Below are positions 24,297 through 33,191 of a DNA stretch of 54,901 nucleotides, piece by piece. The position numbers and the translations under genes were made by a program. The DNA is taken from NCBI GenBank assembly GCA_007136095.1, contig SLHP01000076.1, forward strand, positions 1-54,901, in the 5' to 3' direction. Positions within the stretch are counted from its first letter, which is position 1. Every line of letters begins with the position of its first letter. This DNA is from Nitriliruptoraceae bacterium. GTDB taxonomy: Bacteria > Actinomycetota > Nitriliruptoria > Nitriliruptorales > Nitriliruptoraceae. The notes under the pieces were generated by a model, which worked only from the letters and a program-made list of their open reading frames with translations, was not told the origin of the DNA and searched no databases.

Positions 24297-26443
24297 CAGC
24301 GTGCACCGACGTGGTGCAGCACGAACGCCAGGACCTCGGCCTCGTCCTTCCACGCGTCGTACCGACCGGAGCGGCCACCGTGTCCGGCGCCCAGCTCGGT
24401 GCGGAGCAGGATCGGTCCACCGCCCGTCGCGGTGGTGCGCAGCTTCGCCACCCACTTGGCCGGCTCCCAGTACTGCACGCGCGGATCGTTGAGACCGGCG
24501 GTGACCAGCAGCGCCGGGTAGTCGGCGGCGCGCACGTTGTCGTAGGGTGAGTAGCTGCGGATCACCTCGAGATAGTCGAGGTCCTGCGGGTTCCCCCACT
24601 CGTCGTACTCGATGACGGTCAGCGGGATCGACGGGTCCGACATCGTCGTGACGACGTCGACGAACGGCACCTCCGCGACGGCGGCGGCGCACAGGTCGGG
24701 GCGCAGGTTCAGGGCCGCGCCGATGAGCAGGCCCCCGGCAGAGCCACCCCGGATGGCCAGCCGGTCACGGGCCGCGACCCGGTGCTCGACCAGGTGATCG
24801 GCGCACGCCACGAAGTCGGAGAAGGTGTTGGGCTTGGCCAGGAACTTGCCGTCTTCGTACCAGCCGCGCCCCATCTCACCGCCACCGCGGACGTGCGCGA
24901 TCGCGAAGATCACGCCGCGCTCCAGCAGGCTCAGCCGCGCGGACGAGAACGTCGGATCGATCGAGATCTCGTAGCTGCCGTAGCCGTAGAGCAGGCACGG
25001 TGCGGCGCCGTCGAGGGCGACATCGGCGCGACGCACCAGGCTGATCGGCACCTGGGTCCCGTCAGCAGCGGTGGCCCACTCCCGCCACGACACGAACCGG
25101 TCCCGGTCGTAGCCCCCGCGGATCGGCTGTTCCTTGATCAGGACCCGCTCCCCCGTGTCGAGGTCGAGGTCGACGACCTGCATCGGGGTCGTCAGCGAGG
25201 TGTAGACGTAGCGCAGGGTCCGGGTGTCGAACCCGGCGCTGGAGGCGAGCCCCGCCGCGTAGACCTCCTCGTCCATCGGCAGCACCTCGCCTTCGCCGGT
25301 GGCGGGGTCGCACACCCGGATCTGGGTCCGGGCCGCGGTGCGTTCCGAAAGGATCAGCTGGTCGGCGAAGACGTCGGCCGCCTCCAGCCGTACCCCCGGA
25401 CGGTGCGCGACCAGGTCGATCCAGTGCTGACGTTGCGGGGTCGCGACGGGTGCGACGCACAGCTTGAAGTCGACCGCACCGTCCGCGTTGGTCACGAGGT
25501 AGAGCAGGTCCCCACGGTGATCGAGGTCGTACTCGACGCCGTGGTCGCGTTCAGCGACGAGTTCGGGTTCCGCCGCCGGGTCGGTTGCATCCAGCAGGCG
25601 CCATTCGCTGGTGACCTTGCTGCCCGCCTGGATCGCGACGAACCGCCGGGACCGGGTCCGCCCGACACCCAACCAGAACCGTTCGTCCGCCTCCTCGTAG
25701 AGCAGGACGTCGGCGTCGTGTGCCGTCCCGAGCGTGTGGCGCCACACCTGGTAGGGGCGCCACGCGTCGTCCGGGACCGTGTAGAGGAAGGTCGCAGAGT
25801 CCTCGAACCACACGATGCCGTAGGCGGCACGCGGGATCTCGTCGTCCAGGAGCTCGCCGGTCCTGAGGTCCCGGACGCGGATGCGGAACACCTCGGAGCC
25901 GTTGGTGTCCACCGCCTCGGCGGCCAGTCGCTGGTCCGGGCTGACCGCGAACCCGCCCAGCCGGAAGTAGTCGTGGTCGGCGGCCTCGGCGTTCTCGTCG
26001 AGCAGCACCACCTCGTCGTCCGGTGGTGTCAACGGGTCGACGGGCCGACGATCCTCGCCGGGGAGCCGACGCAGGTCGGTGACGCCCTCCGGCGCCGGAC
26101 GACGACAGTGGATCGGGTACTGCTGGCCCTCGAGGGTGCGCCGGTAGTACAGCCAGCCGGTGTCCCCGTCGTGGCCGGGGCGGGGTGGAACCAGCATCGG
26201 CGCGGACGCGTCGGTCTCCTGGACCCGCCCCTTGATCTCCTCGAACAACCGGTCCTGTAGGTCGCGAAGGGGCTCGAAGACCGCGGCGGTGTGGGTGTTC
26301 TCCGCCTCGAGGTAGCTGATCGTGGCGTCGTCGTCGCGGTCCCGCAGCCAGTACCAGGGATCCTCGACCGTGGAGCCGTCGGCGCGGGTCAGCGTGTGGG
26401 GGCGCTGCTCGGCGCCCGGAGGGGTGGGCTCGGTCACACGCAT
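24296..26443 (-). CDS. ptrB: S9 family peptidase, oligopeptidase B type
   Basis: The 715-residue serine peptidase probably cleaves short peptides after basic residues in the cytoplasm. The N-terminal beta-propeller (about 10-420) includes DPWYWLRDRDDD. The C-terminal alpha/beta-hydrolase domain carries GGSAGGLL with nucleophile Ser568, LNDPRVQYWEPAKW with Asp653, and GAGHGGRSGRYD with His688. No signal peptide is present. It overlaps rsmD by one base, an unusual operon partner. It is divergent from the deacetylase gene, separated by 115 bp. Confidence 0.94.
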   Translation of the reverse strand: MRVTEPTPPGAEQRPHTLTRADGSTVEDPWYWLRDRDDDATISYLEAENTHTAAVFEPLRDLQDRLFEEIKGRVQETDASAPMLVPPRPGHDGDTGWLYYRRTLEGQQYPIHCRRPAPEGVTDLRRLPGEDRRPVDPLTPPDDEVVLLDENAEAADHDYFRLGGFAVSPDQRLAAEAVDTNGSEVFRIRVRDLRTGELLDDEIPRAAYGIVWFEDSATFLYTVPDDAWRPYQVWRHTLGTAHDADVLLYEEADERFWLGVGRTRSRRFVAIQAGSKVTSEWRLLDATDPAAEPELVAERDHGVEYDLDHRGDLLYLVTNADGAVDFKLCVAPVATPQRQHWIDLVAHRPGVRLEAADVFADQLILSERTAARTQIRVCDPATGEGEVLPMDEEVYAAGLASSAGFDTRTLRYVYTSLTTPMQVVDLDLDTGERVLIKEQPIRGGYDRDRFVSWREWATAADGTQVPISLVRRADVALDGAAPCLLYGYGSYEISIDPTFSSARLSLLERGVIFAIAHVRGGGEMGRGWYEDGKFLAKPNTFSDFVACADHLVEHRVAARDRLAIRGGSAGGLLIGAALNLRPDLCAAAVAEVPFVDVVTTMSDPSIPLTVIEYDEWGNPQDLDYLEVIRSYSPYDNVRAADYPALLVTAGLNDPRVQYWEPAKWVAKLRTTATGGGPILLRTELGAGHGGRSGRYDAWKDEAEVLAFVLHHVGAR

Positions 26444-26558
26444 CGCTCACAGGTCGGGTGGACGGAGCGTACGCGTCGACGTCGCGCCGGTTGGCGCGGG
26501 TACGTTGTCACGGCAGTCGTCGGTGAGGGGCCGCGTGTCGCACGAGGGGCAGCAGGGC

Positions 26559-27515
26559 ATGGACCGGCGACGGTTCCTGGCCGTCGGGGCGACGGGCCTG
26601 CTGCTGCTCGCTGGGTGCGCCCGCTGGGTCGGTGACGCGCCGAGCGCGAAGCGGATCGCCTCCCCGACCGGAGGTAGCGCCGGCGGGGCCACGGCCCGCG
26701 ATCGTGCAGCCGCGTCCGCTCCGACCGGGCCACCGGAGCCCGAACCGGACGTCGACGACCCCCACGACGAGGCCCCGGACGACGACCCCACCGGGGAACC
26801 GGACACGCCCGAGGAGCCAGAGGTCGACCCGGAGCTGCTCGATGCCTCGCCGTCGGAGTGGGGTGAGAACGTGTCGGGCGTGCGGACCCGCCTCGCCGAC
26901 AGTGACGCGATCGCGCTGACCTTGGACGCCTGCGGCGGTCCCGGCGGCGAGGGCTACGACGCGGCGCTGATCGACCATCTCCGCGCCGGGGGGGTGCCCG
27001 CCACCCTGTTCGTCAACGCGCGGTGGCTGGCGGCGAACCGGGCGGTGTTCGACGAGCTCGCCGCGGATCCCCTGTTCACGATCGAGAACCACGGCACCGA
27101 ACACCGCCCGCTGTCGGTCGACGGTCGCAGCGCCTACGGCATCTCCGGGACCGCCTCCGCACAAGCCGCGATCGAGGAGGTACTCGGCTGCCAGCGTCGC
27201 ATCGAGGAGCTAACCGGGCGCGCGCCACGCCTGTTCCGGTCGGGAACGGCCCACTACGACGACGTCGCGGTCCGGATCGTGCAGGAGCTGGGGCTCGAGG
27301 TCGCGGGCTACAGCGTGCTCGGCGACGCCGGCGCCACGTTCAGCGCCGGCCAGGTCCGCGACCAGTTGCTGGGGGCGGGTCCGGGCGCGATCGTGTTGCT
27401 GCACATGAACCATCCCGCGAGCGGCACCGCTGACGGCGTCGCCCAGGCGCTGCCGATGCTGCTCGAGCGCGGCCGGACCTTCACCGGCCTGGACGGCGAC
27501 CAACCTCTGACCTGA
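26559..27515 (+). CDS. Tat-exported lipoprotein, polysaccharide deacetylase (NodB-like) domain
   Basis: The 318-residue protein starts MDRRRFLAVGATGLLLLAGC, combining a twin-arginine signal with a lipobox whose lipidated cysteine is Cys20. An acidic Pro/Asp/Glu linker (about 45-105) precedes the NodB-like domain. Motif 1 reads ALTLDACGG, keeping one of the two usual aspartates; motif 2 is ENHGTEHRPLS with the two metal histidines; motif 3 is RLFRSGTAHYDD, and LLHMNHP resembles the last motif. The loss of the second Asp of TFDD is shared with some divergent members. Likely substrate is a cell-wall or capsular amino sugar, which is inference. The ATG at 26559 was chosen for the signal peptide and GAGGGG upstream; TACGTT at 26501 is a candidate -10. 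Confidence 0.85.
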   Translation: MDRRRFLAVGATGLLLLAGCARWVGDAPSAKRIASPTGGSAGGATARDRAAASAPTGPPEPEPDVDDPHDEAPDDDPTGEPDTPEEPEVDPELLDASPSEWGENVSGVRTRLADSDAIALTLDACGGPGGEGYDAALIDHLRAGGVPATLFVNARWLAANRAVFDELAADPLFTIENHGTEHRPLSVDGRSAYGISGTASAQAAIEEVLGCQRRIEELTGRAPRLFRSGTAHYDDVAVRIVQELGLEVAGYSVLGDAGATFSAGQVRDQLLGAGPGAIVLLHMNHPASGTADGVAQALPMLLERGRTFTGLDGDQPLT

Positions 27516-27556
27516 CACCCCGTCACGGTTCGTGACCGCGGCGCGGTGGCTTCCGC

Positions 27557-27602
27557 CAGTGGGTGCTGGGAGGTGCACGACTGCACCTCTCAGCACCCAC
27601 TG
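27557..27602. terminator. 21-bp-stem hairpin after the deacetylase gene
   Basis: Arms 27557-27577 and 27582-27602 pair over 21 bp with a single G-T wobble and a CGAC loop. It lies 42 bp after the deacetylase stop and also downstream of the converging aacS gene. Its core GGTGCA-N4-TGCACC recurs in the palindrome at 54849-54896. It is likely a bidirectional terminator or a mobile palindromic repeat. Confidence 0.65.
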
Positions 27603-27656
27603 CATCCCTCAGCACCCACTGCATCCCTCAGCACCCGCTGCACCTCTCAGCACCCG
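27581..27656. repeat. Four tandem copies of a 19-bp unit
   Basis: Units start at 27581, 27600, 27619 and 27638, each of the form CTGCAYCYCTCAGCACCCR. The unit is the right arm of the adjacent hairpin, so the arm itself appears to have been amplified. Two unit types alternate (CACCTCT / CATCCCT and final A / G). Confidence 0.9.
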
Positions 27657-27715
27657 CTGCAGCGGACAGCGTCCACGGCTTGGCCCCGTCCTGGAACCCT
27701 CGTGGCACGCGATGC

Positions 27716-27749
27716 TTGGTGTGGGGTGCAGAACGGCACCCCACACCAA
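27716..27749. terminator. Hairpin with 14-bp perfect arms, 3' of aacS
   Basis: TTGGTGTGGGGTGC (27716-27729) pairs perfectly with GCACCCCACACCAA (27736-27749) around a 6-nt loop. It lies 28 bp beyond the aacS stop on the minus strand and would terminate that transcript. Confidence 0.65.
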
Positions 27750-27776
27750 CCATCACCGTCGATGGGCTGGCCGCGG

Positions 27777-29750
27777 TCAGTCCCTGGCCAGGGCCAGGAA
27801 GGCGTCGAGGCTGGCGGGGTTGGCCATCGCACCGCGGTTGACGACGTCGGCGGCGGCCGCGCCCTCCAGCAGCCGTTTGACCGGCACCTCCATCTTCTTG
27901 CCGGAGATCGTGCGGGGGATGGCGGGGACCGCGTGCAGGGCGTCCGGGACGTGGCGCGGTGAGAGCTCCGAGCGGATGGCGGTGGCCAGTGACCGGCGTA
28001 GCGTGTCATCCAGGTCGCGCCCGGCAGTGAGCGCGACGAACAGCACCAACTCCCCCGGCCCGCCGTCCGGGTCCTCGTGGTGGACGACCAGGCTGTCGGC
28101 GACGCCGTCGACCGCTTCGACCACCGAGTAGAACTCCGCGGTCCCCATCCGGACACCGCCCCGGTTGAGGGTCGCGTCGGACCGACCGGTGATGATGCAG
28201 GCGCCCTCGGGGGTGACCTCCAGCCAGTCGCCGTGGCGCCACACGCCGGGGAAGTCCTCGAAGTAGGCGGCGCGGTAGGCGCTGCCATCGTCGTCACCCC
28301 AGAACCCGACCGGCATGGACGGCATGGGTGCGGTGATCACGAGTTCGCCGCGCTCACCGATGACCGGTCGGCCGCCGGGATCGAACGCCTCGACCCTGGC
28401 GCCGAGGCAGCGACACGGGATCTCGCCGGCACGGACCGCATGCAGTGGGGAGGCCGCCACGAACGCCGTGCAGACGTCCGTGCCACCCGATGCCGAGACC
28501 ACCTGCAGGTCCGGGTGGACGTGCTCGTAGACCCACGCGAAGCCTTCGGGCGGCAGCGGAGCGCCGGTCGATCCGACCTGGCGGATACGCGACAGGTCCA
28601 GGCCGTCCCCGGGCGACAGGTCCGCACGCAGACACCCGAGCAGGAACGGAGCGCCGACGCCGAAGACGGTCACCTCGACGTCACTGGCAAGCCGCCACAG
28701 GGTGGTGAGGTCGGGATGGCCCGGATCGCCGTCGAACAGCACGACCGTCGCGCCGACCGTCAGGCCGCTGACCAGGTAGTTCCACATCATCCACCCGGTC
28801 GTGGTGAACCAGGTGAAGCGGTCGTCGGGGCCGAGGTCGTGGTGCAGGCCGAGCAGCTTGAGATGTTCCAGCAGGATGCCGCCGTGGCCATGGACGATCG
28901 CCTTGGGCAGCCCCGTCGTGCCGGAGCTGTAGAGCACGTACAGCGGGTGGTCGAACGGCACCGGTTCGAAGACGGGCCACGTCTCCGCGTCGCCGGCCGC
29001 GAGCAGCGACGACCAGGTGACGGCGTCCGGGATGCGCTTGGCGGCAGCTGCATCGAGGTAGGGGATCACGACCGTCGCGCGCAGCGTCGGCAGGGCGGCG
29101 CGGATGGCGGCGACCTCCTCGGTGCGGTCCACGGCCTTGTCGCCGTAGCGGTACCCGTCGACGACCAGCAGCACGGTGGGCTCGATCTGCTGGACGCGGT
29201 CGACGACGCTGCGGACACCGAACTCGGGAGCGCACGACGACCAGGTCGCGCCGATCGAGGCGCACGCCAGGAACGCGATCAGCGTCTCCGGGATGTTGGG
29301 GGCGTAGGCCGCGACGCGGTCGCCCTTGCGGACCCCGAGGTCGCGCAGTCCGGCCGCAGCCTGGGCGACCTGCTCGTGGAGGTCATCCCAGCTGAGCGTG
29401 ATGTCGTCCCGGGACTGGGACCGTGCGATCACCGCCGGGTCCGGTCCGCGCCGACGCAGAGCCTGCTGGGCGTAGTTCAGGGTCGCGCCGGGGAACCAGT
29501 CCGCACCCGGCATCCGCTCGTGTGGCAGGACCGCTGCCGGTGGATCGTGGAAGGTGACGTCGAACTCGTCGACGATCGCTGACCAGAAGCCTGGCAGGTC
29601 CTCGACCGACCAGCGCCAGGCCGCGTCGTAGTCGGGCAGATCCAGCCCGCGTGACACCTCGACGCGGTCGAGGAAGCGCCCGAGCCGGCTGGTCTGACGG
29701 GCGTCGCCGGGCGGCTCCCACAGCAGTTGCCCACGCTGTACATCTGCCAT
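27777..29750 (-). CDS. aacS: Acetoacetyl-CoA synthetase
   Basis: This 657-residue acyl-adenylate-forming ligase activates acetoacetate to acetoacetyl-CoA with ATP and CoA, feeding ketone-body or polyhydroxyalkanoate metabolism. The N-terminal part FWSAIVDEFDVTFHDPP is typical of the acetoacetate ligase group. The ATP motif is YVLYSSGTTGLPKAIVHGHG, followed by TTTGWMMWNYLVSGL, the core HGDWLEVTPEGACIITGRSD, and the C-terminal catalytic lysine region RTISGKKMEVPVKRLL. The ATG at 29750 has a GGGAGG 7 nt upstream. It follows a minus-strand SDR gene and may be cotranscribed with it; no 3-oxoacid CoA-transferase gene is nearby. Confidence 0.94.
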   Translation of the reverse strand: MADVQRGQLLWEPPGDARQTSRLGRFLDRVEVSRGLDLPDYDAAWRWSVEDLPGFWSAIVDEFDVTFHDPPAAVLPHERMPGADWFPGATLNYAQQALRRRGPDPAVIARSQSRDDITLSWDDLHEQVAQAAAGLRDLGVRKGDRVAAYAPNIPETLIAFLACASIGATWSSCAPEFGVRSVVDRVQQIEPTVLLVVDGYRYGDKAVDRTEEVAAIRAALPTLRATVVIPYLDAAAAKRIPDAVTWSSLLAAGDAETWPVFEPVPFDHPLYVLYSSGTTGLPKAIVHGHGGILLEHLKLLGLHHDLGPDDRFTWFTTTGWMMWNYLVSGLTVGATVVLFDGDPGHPDLTTLWRLASDVEVTVFGVGAPFLLGCLRADLSPGDGLDLSRIRQVGSTGAPLPPEGFAWVYEHVHPDLQVVSASGGTDVCTAFVAASPLHAVRAGEIPCRCLGARVEAFDPGGRPVIGERGELVITAPMPSMPVGFWGDDDGSAYRAAYFEDFPGVWRHGDWLEVTPEGACIITGRSDATLNRGGVRMGTAEFYSVVEAVDGVADSLVVHHEDPDGGPGELVLFVALTAGRDLDDTLRRSLATAIRSELSPRHVPDALHAVPAIPRTISGKKMEVPVKRLLEGAAAADVVNRGAMANPASLDAFLALARD

Positions 29751-29841
29751 GTCGATACCTCCCGCTCGGCCTCCCGTGACGGACGACCCTACGCCGGACC
29801 GTCGGGACGGCCGAACTCCGAGCTCCACCGAATCCGACCCG

Positions 29842-29968
29842 TCACCGCAGCTGCCCGTCGATGTCCAGCCAGACGAAAGCGGCCAGGATCCCGATCAGCG
29901 CCCAGCCAGCGCCCAGCCAGCGCCCAGCCCGGCACGGGCGTGGATGACGGGGAGGCTCCGAAGCTCAT
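29842..29968 (-). pseudogene. Small membrane-protein ORF interrupted by an 11-bp tandem repeat
   Basis: The ATG at 29968 overlaps the SDR stop as ATGA and reads MSFGASPSSTPVPGWALAG before leaving frame inside three 11-bp repeats. The frame after the repeats reads a hydrophobic helix (ALIGILAAFVWLDIDGQLR) to a TGA at 29842-29844. With one or four repeat units the two halves join in one frame, giving a 34- or 45-residue single-pass protein. With the three units present the frame instead runs on to 29789 (59 aa, no helix). This could be a phase-variable gene or a decayed one. No family is recognised. Confidence 0.5.
29896..29928. repeat. Three tandem copies of an 11-bp repeat
   Basis: CAGCGCCCAGC occurs three times without interruption at 29896, 29907 and 29918. 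Unit length is not a multiple of three, so any change in copy number shifts the reading frame of the small minus-strand ORF that crosses it. Confidence 0.92.
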
Positions 29969-30753
29969 CGCCGCCTTGCTCCCGTGACCCGGAGCAGCCA
30001 GCGTGTCAGAGGCGGCGCGACGCGGTGCACGGCCATGAGCAGGCGCAGCATCGGCGGATGCAGGACCTGGGCCTTCGGACGGTCGATCGTGCGCAGGATG
30101 ACCTCCGCACACTCCGGTGCGGTGGCGACCGGGACGATCCGGCCGATGGCGGGACGCCGTTCCTTCGCGCCGTCGTTGCGGTCGAAGTACGGCGTGGCGA
30201 CCTCGCTGAACAGCACGTGGCAGGTGGACACACCGGTGCCCGCGAGGTCCTGACGCAGCGCCTCGTGCAACCCGCGCAGGGCCCATCGCGACACGGTGTA
30301 GCCCGTGGCACCCGGCCAGGGAACCAGCGACGCCGGCGAGCCGACGTGGATGATCGTGCCGGCGTGTTGGGCCAACAGGTCCGGCAGGAAGGCCTGCGTG
30401 ACGTGGGAGGCGGCCCGGTAGGGCGCGTCGAGCATCCGCTCCATCTCGTCGGGCGGGGTGTCCTCCGGCCACCGCCACGCACCGGCACCCGCGGAGTTCA
30501 CGATCACCCACGGCGCACCGTGCTGACTGCGGACGCGCCCCGCCATCGCGGCGACGGCGGCCGGGTCCGCGGCATCCAGGGCCTCCACGACCGCCCGACC
30601 GCCCGCCGTCTCGACGCGTTGCGCGACGCCGGTCAGTTCCTCACGGCGCCGCGCCACCAGCACCACCGTCCAGCCGCGCGCACCCAGTGCCTGGGCCGTC
30701 GCGGCGCCGATGCCGCTGGACGCCCCCGTCACCACCGCCAACTTCCGCGTCAC
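29965..30753 (-). CDS. Short-chain dehydrogenase/reductase with altered active site
   Basis: The 262-residue protein has the classical SDR cofactor motif (KLAVVTGASSGIGAATAQAL), and an Arg pair after it (VARRREEL) suggests NADP(H). The active site is unusual: NNAG reads NSAG, serine lies in HVGSPAS, and the catalytic YxxxK reads YTVSR, with Arg replacing Lys. A C-terminal extension (HRVAPPLTRWLLRVTGARRR) may contact membrane. Start GTG 30753 has GGGAGG 5 nt upstream. It precedes the small repeat-interrupted ORF (4-nt overlap) and aacS on the same strand. Substrate unknown. Confidence 0.85.
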   Translation of the reverse strand: MTRKLAVVTGASSGIGAATAQALGARGWTVVLVARRREELTGVAQRVETAGGRAVVEALDAADPAAVAAMAGRVRSQHGAPWVIVNSAGAGAWRWPEDTPPDEMERMLDAPYRAASHVTQAFLPDLLAQHAGTIIHVGSPASLVPWPGATGYTVSRWALRGLHEALRQDLAGTGVSTCHVLFSEVATPYFDRNDGAKERRPAIGRIVPVATAPECAEVILRTIDRPKAQVLHPPMLRLLMAVHRVAPPLTRWLLRVTGARRR

Positions 30754-30787
30754 GCGACCCTCCCGTCGTCTGCCACCTCGATGCTGT

Positions 30788-30822
30788 GGTGTGGCCACCC
30801 GTCGGGCTCACTGTGCCACACC
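30788..30822. repeat. Inverted repeat GGTGTGGC-N19-GCCACACC
   Basis: Perfect 8-bp arms at 30788-30795 and 30815-30822 lie 35 bp upstream of the SDR start, in the 199-bp gap after recG. It could be an operator for the SDR gene or a weak recG terminator. No further evidence separates these. Confidence 0.35.
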
Positions 30823-30952
30823 TGCGGCCTCGCGTCGCCGTCAGCCGGTCCGTCTGCCCGTGCCCCGGAAGTCGGCACACGCGCCGGTTTCTCGCACGGG
30901 CGCAACGTCGACAAGGCGGCGCGATGCCGGCACTCGGAACCTGCGGCGAGGG

Positions 30953-33136
30953 TCAGCCGGTCTCGAGGACGGCGAAGGCGTCCAGGCCACCCTCGTAGGT
31001 CCGCAGGACCTGCTCGCGCAGCGGCGCGTTGGCCGGATCGGTCAGGTCGGGATCGGCAGCGACCACCTCGCGGGCCAGGTCCCGGGTCGTGCCGATGACC
31101 GCGAGGTCACGACGCAGGTGGGCGAGCTTCAGGTCAGGCAGGCCGGACTGGCGCTTGCCGAACAGCTGGCCGGCGCCGCGGATGTCCAGGTCGGTCTCCG
31201 CGAGCTCGAACCCATCGGTCGTGGCGGCCACCGCCCGCAGCCGCTCCAGAGCCTCATCGCCCAGGGACGCGCTCCACCCGGCGAACAGCACACAGAAGCT
31301 GCGGTCACCGCTCCGACCGACCCGACCGCGCAGCTGGTGGAGCTGGCTGATCCCGAACCGTTCGGCGTCCTCGATGACCATGACCGTGGCATGCGGGACG
31401 TCCACACCGACCTCGATGACGGTGGTCGCGACCAGGACCTGCGCCTCGCCGGCCCGGAACCGGGCCATGGCGGCGTCCTTGTCGTCGGTGCGCATCTGGC
31501 CGTGCACGAGCTCGACGGCCAGGTCCGGGAACACCTCGTCGGACAGGCGCTGGTGCTCGGTGACCGCCGAGCGTCCCGGCAGAACATCCGAGTCCTCCAC
31601 GAACGGGCACACGATGTAGGTCCCGAACCCGGCGGCGGCCTGCTCGCGCACGAACGCGTAGAGCTTGTCCCGCCGCACCTCCTCGCGAGGGGTGATCAGC
31701 TGCGTGGTGATCGGGATACGGCCCGGCGGGAGCTCGTCCAGCACGGTCACGTCCAGGTCGCCGTACAGGGTCAACGACAGCGACCGTGGGATGGGGGTGG
31801 CGGTCATCACCAGCACGTCGGGCAGCACCGCGCGACCGTGCCCGGCGCCGGTGGCCTTGTCCTTCAGTTGCAGTCGCTGCGACACGCCGAACCGGTGCTG
31901 CTCATCGATCACGACCAGGCCCAGGTCGGCGAAGCGCACGCCCTCCTCCAGCAGAGCGTGCGTGCCGACCACCAGGTCGACGTCGCCGGTCAACATCTCG
32001 CCCAGGATCCGCCGGCGTTGCGCGGTGGTGGACGACGAGGTCAGGACCTCGACCCGGATGCCGTCCAGCACGTTCACCCCGAGCGGCGCCAGCAGCTGCG
32101 TCAGCGTCCGGTGGTGCTGCTCGGCCAGGACCTCGGTCGGGACCATCATCGCAGCCTGCCGTCCCCGGTCCACGGCGTTGAGCATGGTCCAGACCGCGAC
32201 CACCGTCTTACCCGACCCGACGTCCCCCTGCAGCAGCCGGTGCATCGGTCGCGCGGCGCCGAGGTCCTCGCCCAGCGCCTCGAAGGACCGTTGCTGCGCT
32301 CCGGTCGGGGCGAACGGCAGCGCGTCCAGGAACGCCGCCGCCCGGCCGCCGGCGACCGGCGCGTTGTCCTGCCCGACCGTGTCGGCCTCCAACCGGGCGC
32401 GACGCCACTGCAGGCCCAACTGCAGCGTGAAGAGTTCGTCGAACACCAGCCGCCGCCGCGCCGCGTCCCGCGTCGGGACGTCGGGTGGGGCATGGATCGC
32501 CCGCACCGCAGCGTCCAGATCCATCAGGTCCTGCGCGTCCAACCAGCTCTCCGACAGCCAGTCGTCGAACGGGGGCAGCGCCTCCAACGCGGCCTCGACC
32601 AGCTCGGCGATCTTGCCCGACGGCAACCCGTCGACGGCCGCGTAGACACTGAGCAGCCGCTGGTGGGCCAGGCGTTCGGCCGCCGCATCCGGATCGACAC
32701 CGGCAGCCACCCGCCCCAGTTCCTGGACATCGGGCGTGGTCAGCTTGAGGGTGGATCGGAAACGTTTGACCGTCCCGCTGAAGGCCGCCACGGTGCCGGC
32801 CGGCAGCCGCTGGGCCCGCCAGTTCTGGTTGAAGAACGTCACGGTGAACACGGCCCCGCTGGCCTGCCGGACCCGACCCTCAGCGACCTCCAACGGCCGC
32901 TTCCTGCCCTTCTTCGGCAACCACTTGGTCTCCCAGCCCAGCACCTCACCCAGCAGCGTCGCGGCCTGCCCCTCCACGACCTGGGACAGGTCCAGCACCT
33001 CCCCCGCATCGTGGAACTTCCGTGGGTAGTGCGCGACCAGGTCCCGGATCGTGCGGATCCCGAGCCCGTCCTCGAGCCGGGATGCCAGCTTCGGACCCAC
33101 CCCGTCCAGCGCGGTCACCCGGTCATCGAGCCTCAT
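30953..33136 (-). CDS. recG: ATP-dependent DNA helicase RecG
   Basis: The 727-residue helicase reverses stalled forks. The N-terminal wedge domain begins VTALDGVGPKLASRLEDGLG. The helicase core has FAPTGAQQR, Walker A LLQGDVGSGKTVVAVWTM, VPTEVLAEQH, the DExH variant VVIDEQHRFGVSQR, MTATPIPRSL and the TRG-type motif QLRGRVGRSGDRSFC. Start ATG 33136 has GGAG 5 nt upstream and homology begins there. It is 55 bp downstream of the FakA-like gene, in the conserved rpmB-fakA-recG neighbourhood, and probably shares its transcript. Confidence 0.96.
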   Translation of the reverse strand: MRLDDRVTALDGVGPKLASRLEDGLGIRTIRDLVAHYPRKFHDAGEVLDLSQVVEGQAATLLGEVLGWETKWLPKKGRKRPLEVAEGRVRQASGAVFTVTFFNQNWRAQRLPAGTVAAFSGTVKRFRSTLKLTTPDVQELGRVAAGVDPDAAAERLAHQRLLSVYAAVDGLPSGKIAELVEAALEALPPFDDWLSESWLDAQDLMDLDAAVRAIHAPPDVPTRDAARRRLVFDELFTLQLGLQWRRARLEADTVGQDNAPVAGGRAAAFLDALPFAPTGAQQRSFEALGEDLGAARPMHRLLQGDVGSGKTVVAVWTMLNAVDRGRQAAMMVPTEVLAEQHHRTLTQLLAPLGVNVLDGIRVEVLTSSSTTAQRRRILGEMLTGDVDLVVGTHALLEEGVRFADLGLVVIDEQHRFGVSQRLQLKDKATGAGHGRAVLPDVLVMTATPIPRSLSLTLYGDLDVTVLDELPPGRIPITTQLITPREEVRRDKLYAFVREQAAAGFGTYIVCPFVEDSDVLPGRSAVTEHQRLSDEVFPDLAVELVHGQMRTDDKDAAMARFRAGEAQVLVATTVIEVGVDVPHATVMVIEDAERFGISQLHQLRGRVGRSGDRSFCVLFAGWSASLGDEALERLRAVAATTDGFELAETDLDIRGAGQLFGKRQSGLPDLKLAHLRRDLAVIGTTRDLAREVVAADPDLTDPANAPLREQVLRTYEGGLDAFAVLETG

Positions 33137-33191
33137 GAGGTCTCCACGCCCACCCCTGCCGGGCTCGCCCAACGCCCACCCCGCGCCGGCC

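Noticed and set aside
27581-27656. The 19-bp tandem repeats as a CRISPR array
   Set aside because: The units are contiguous with no spacers, and no cas gene is present in the window.
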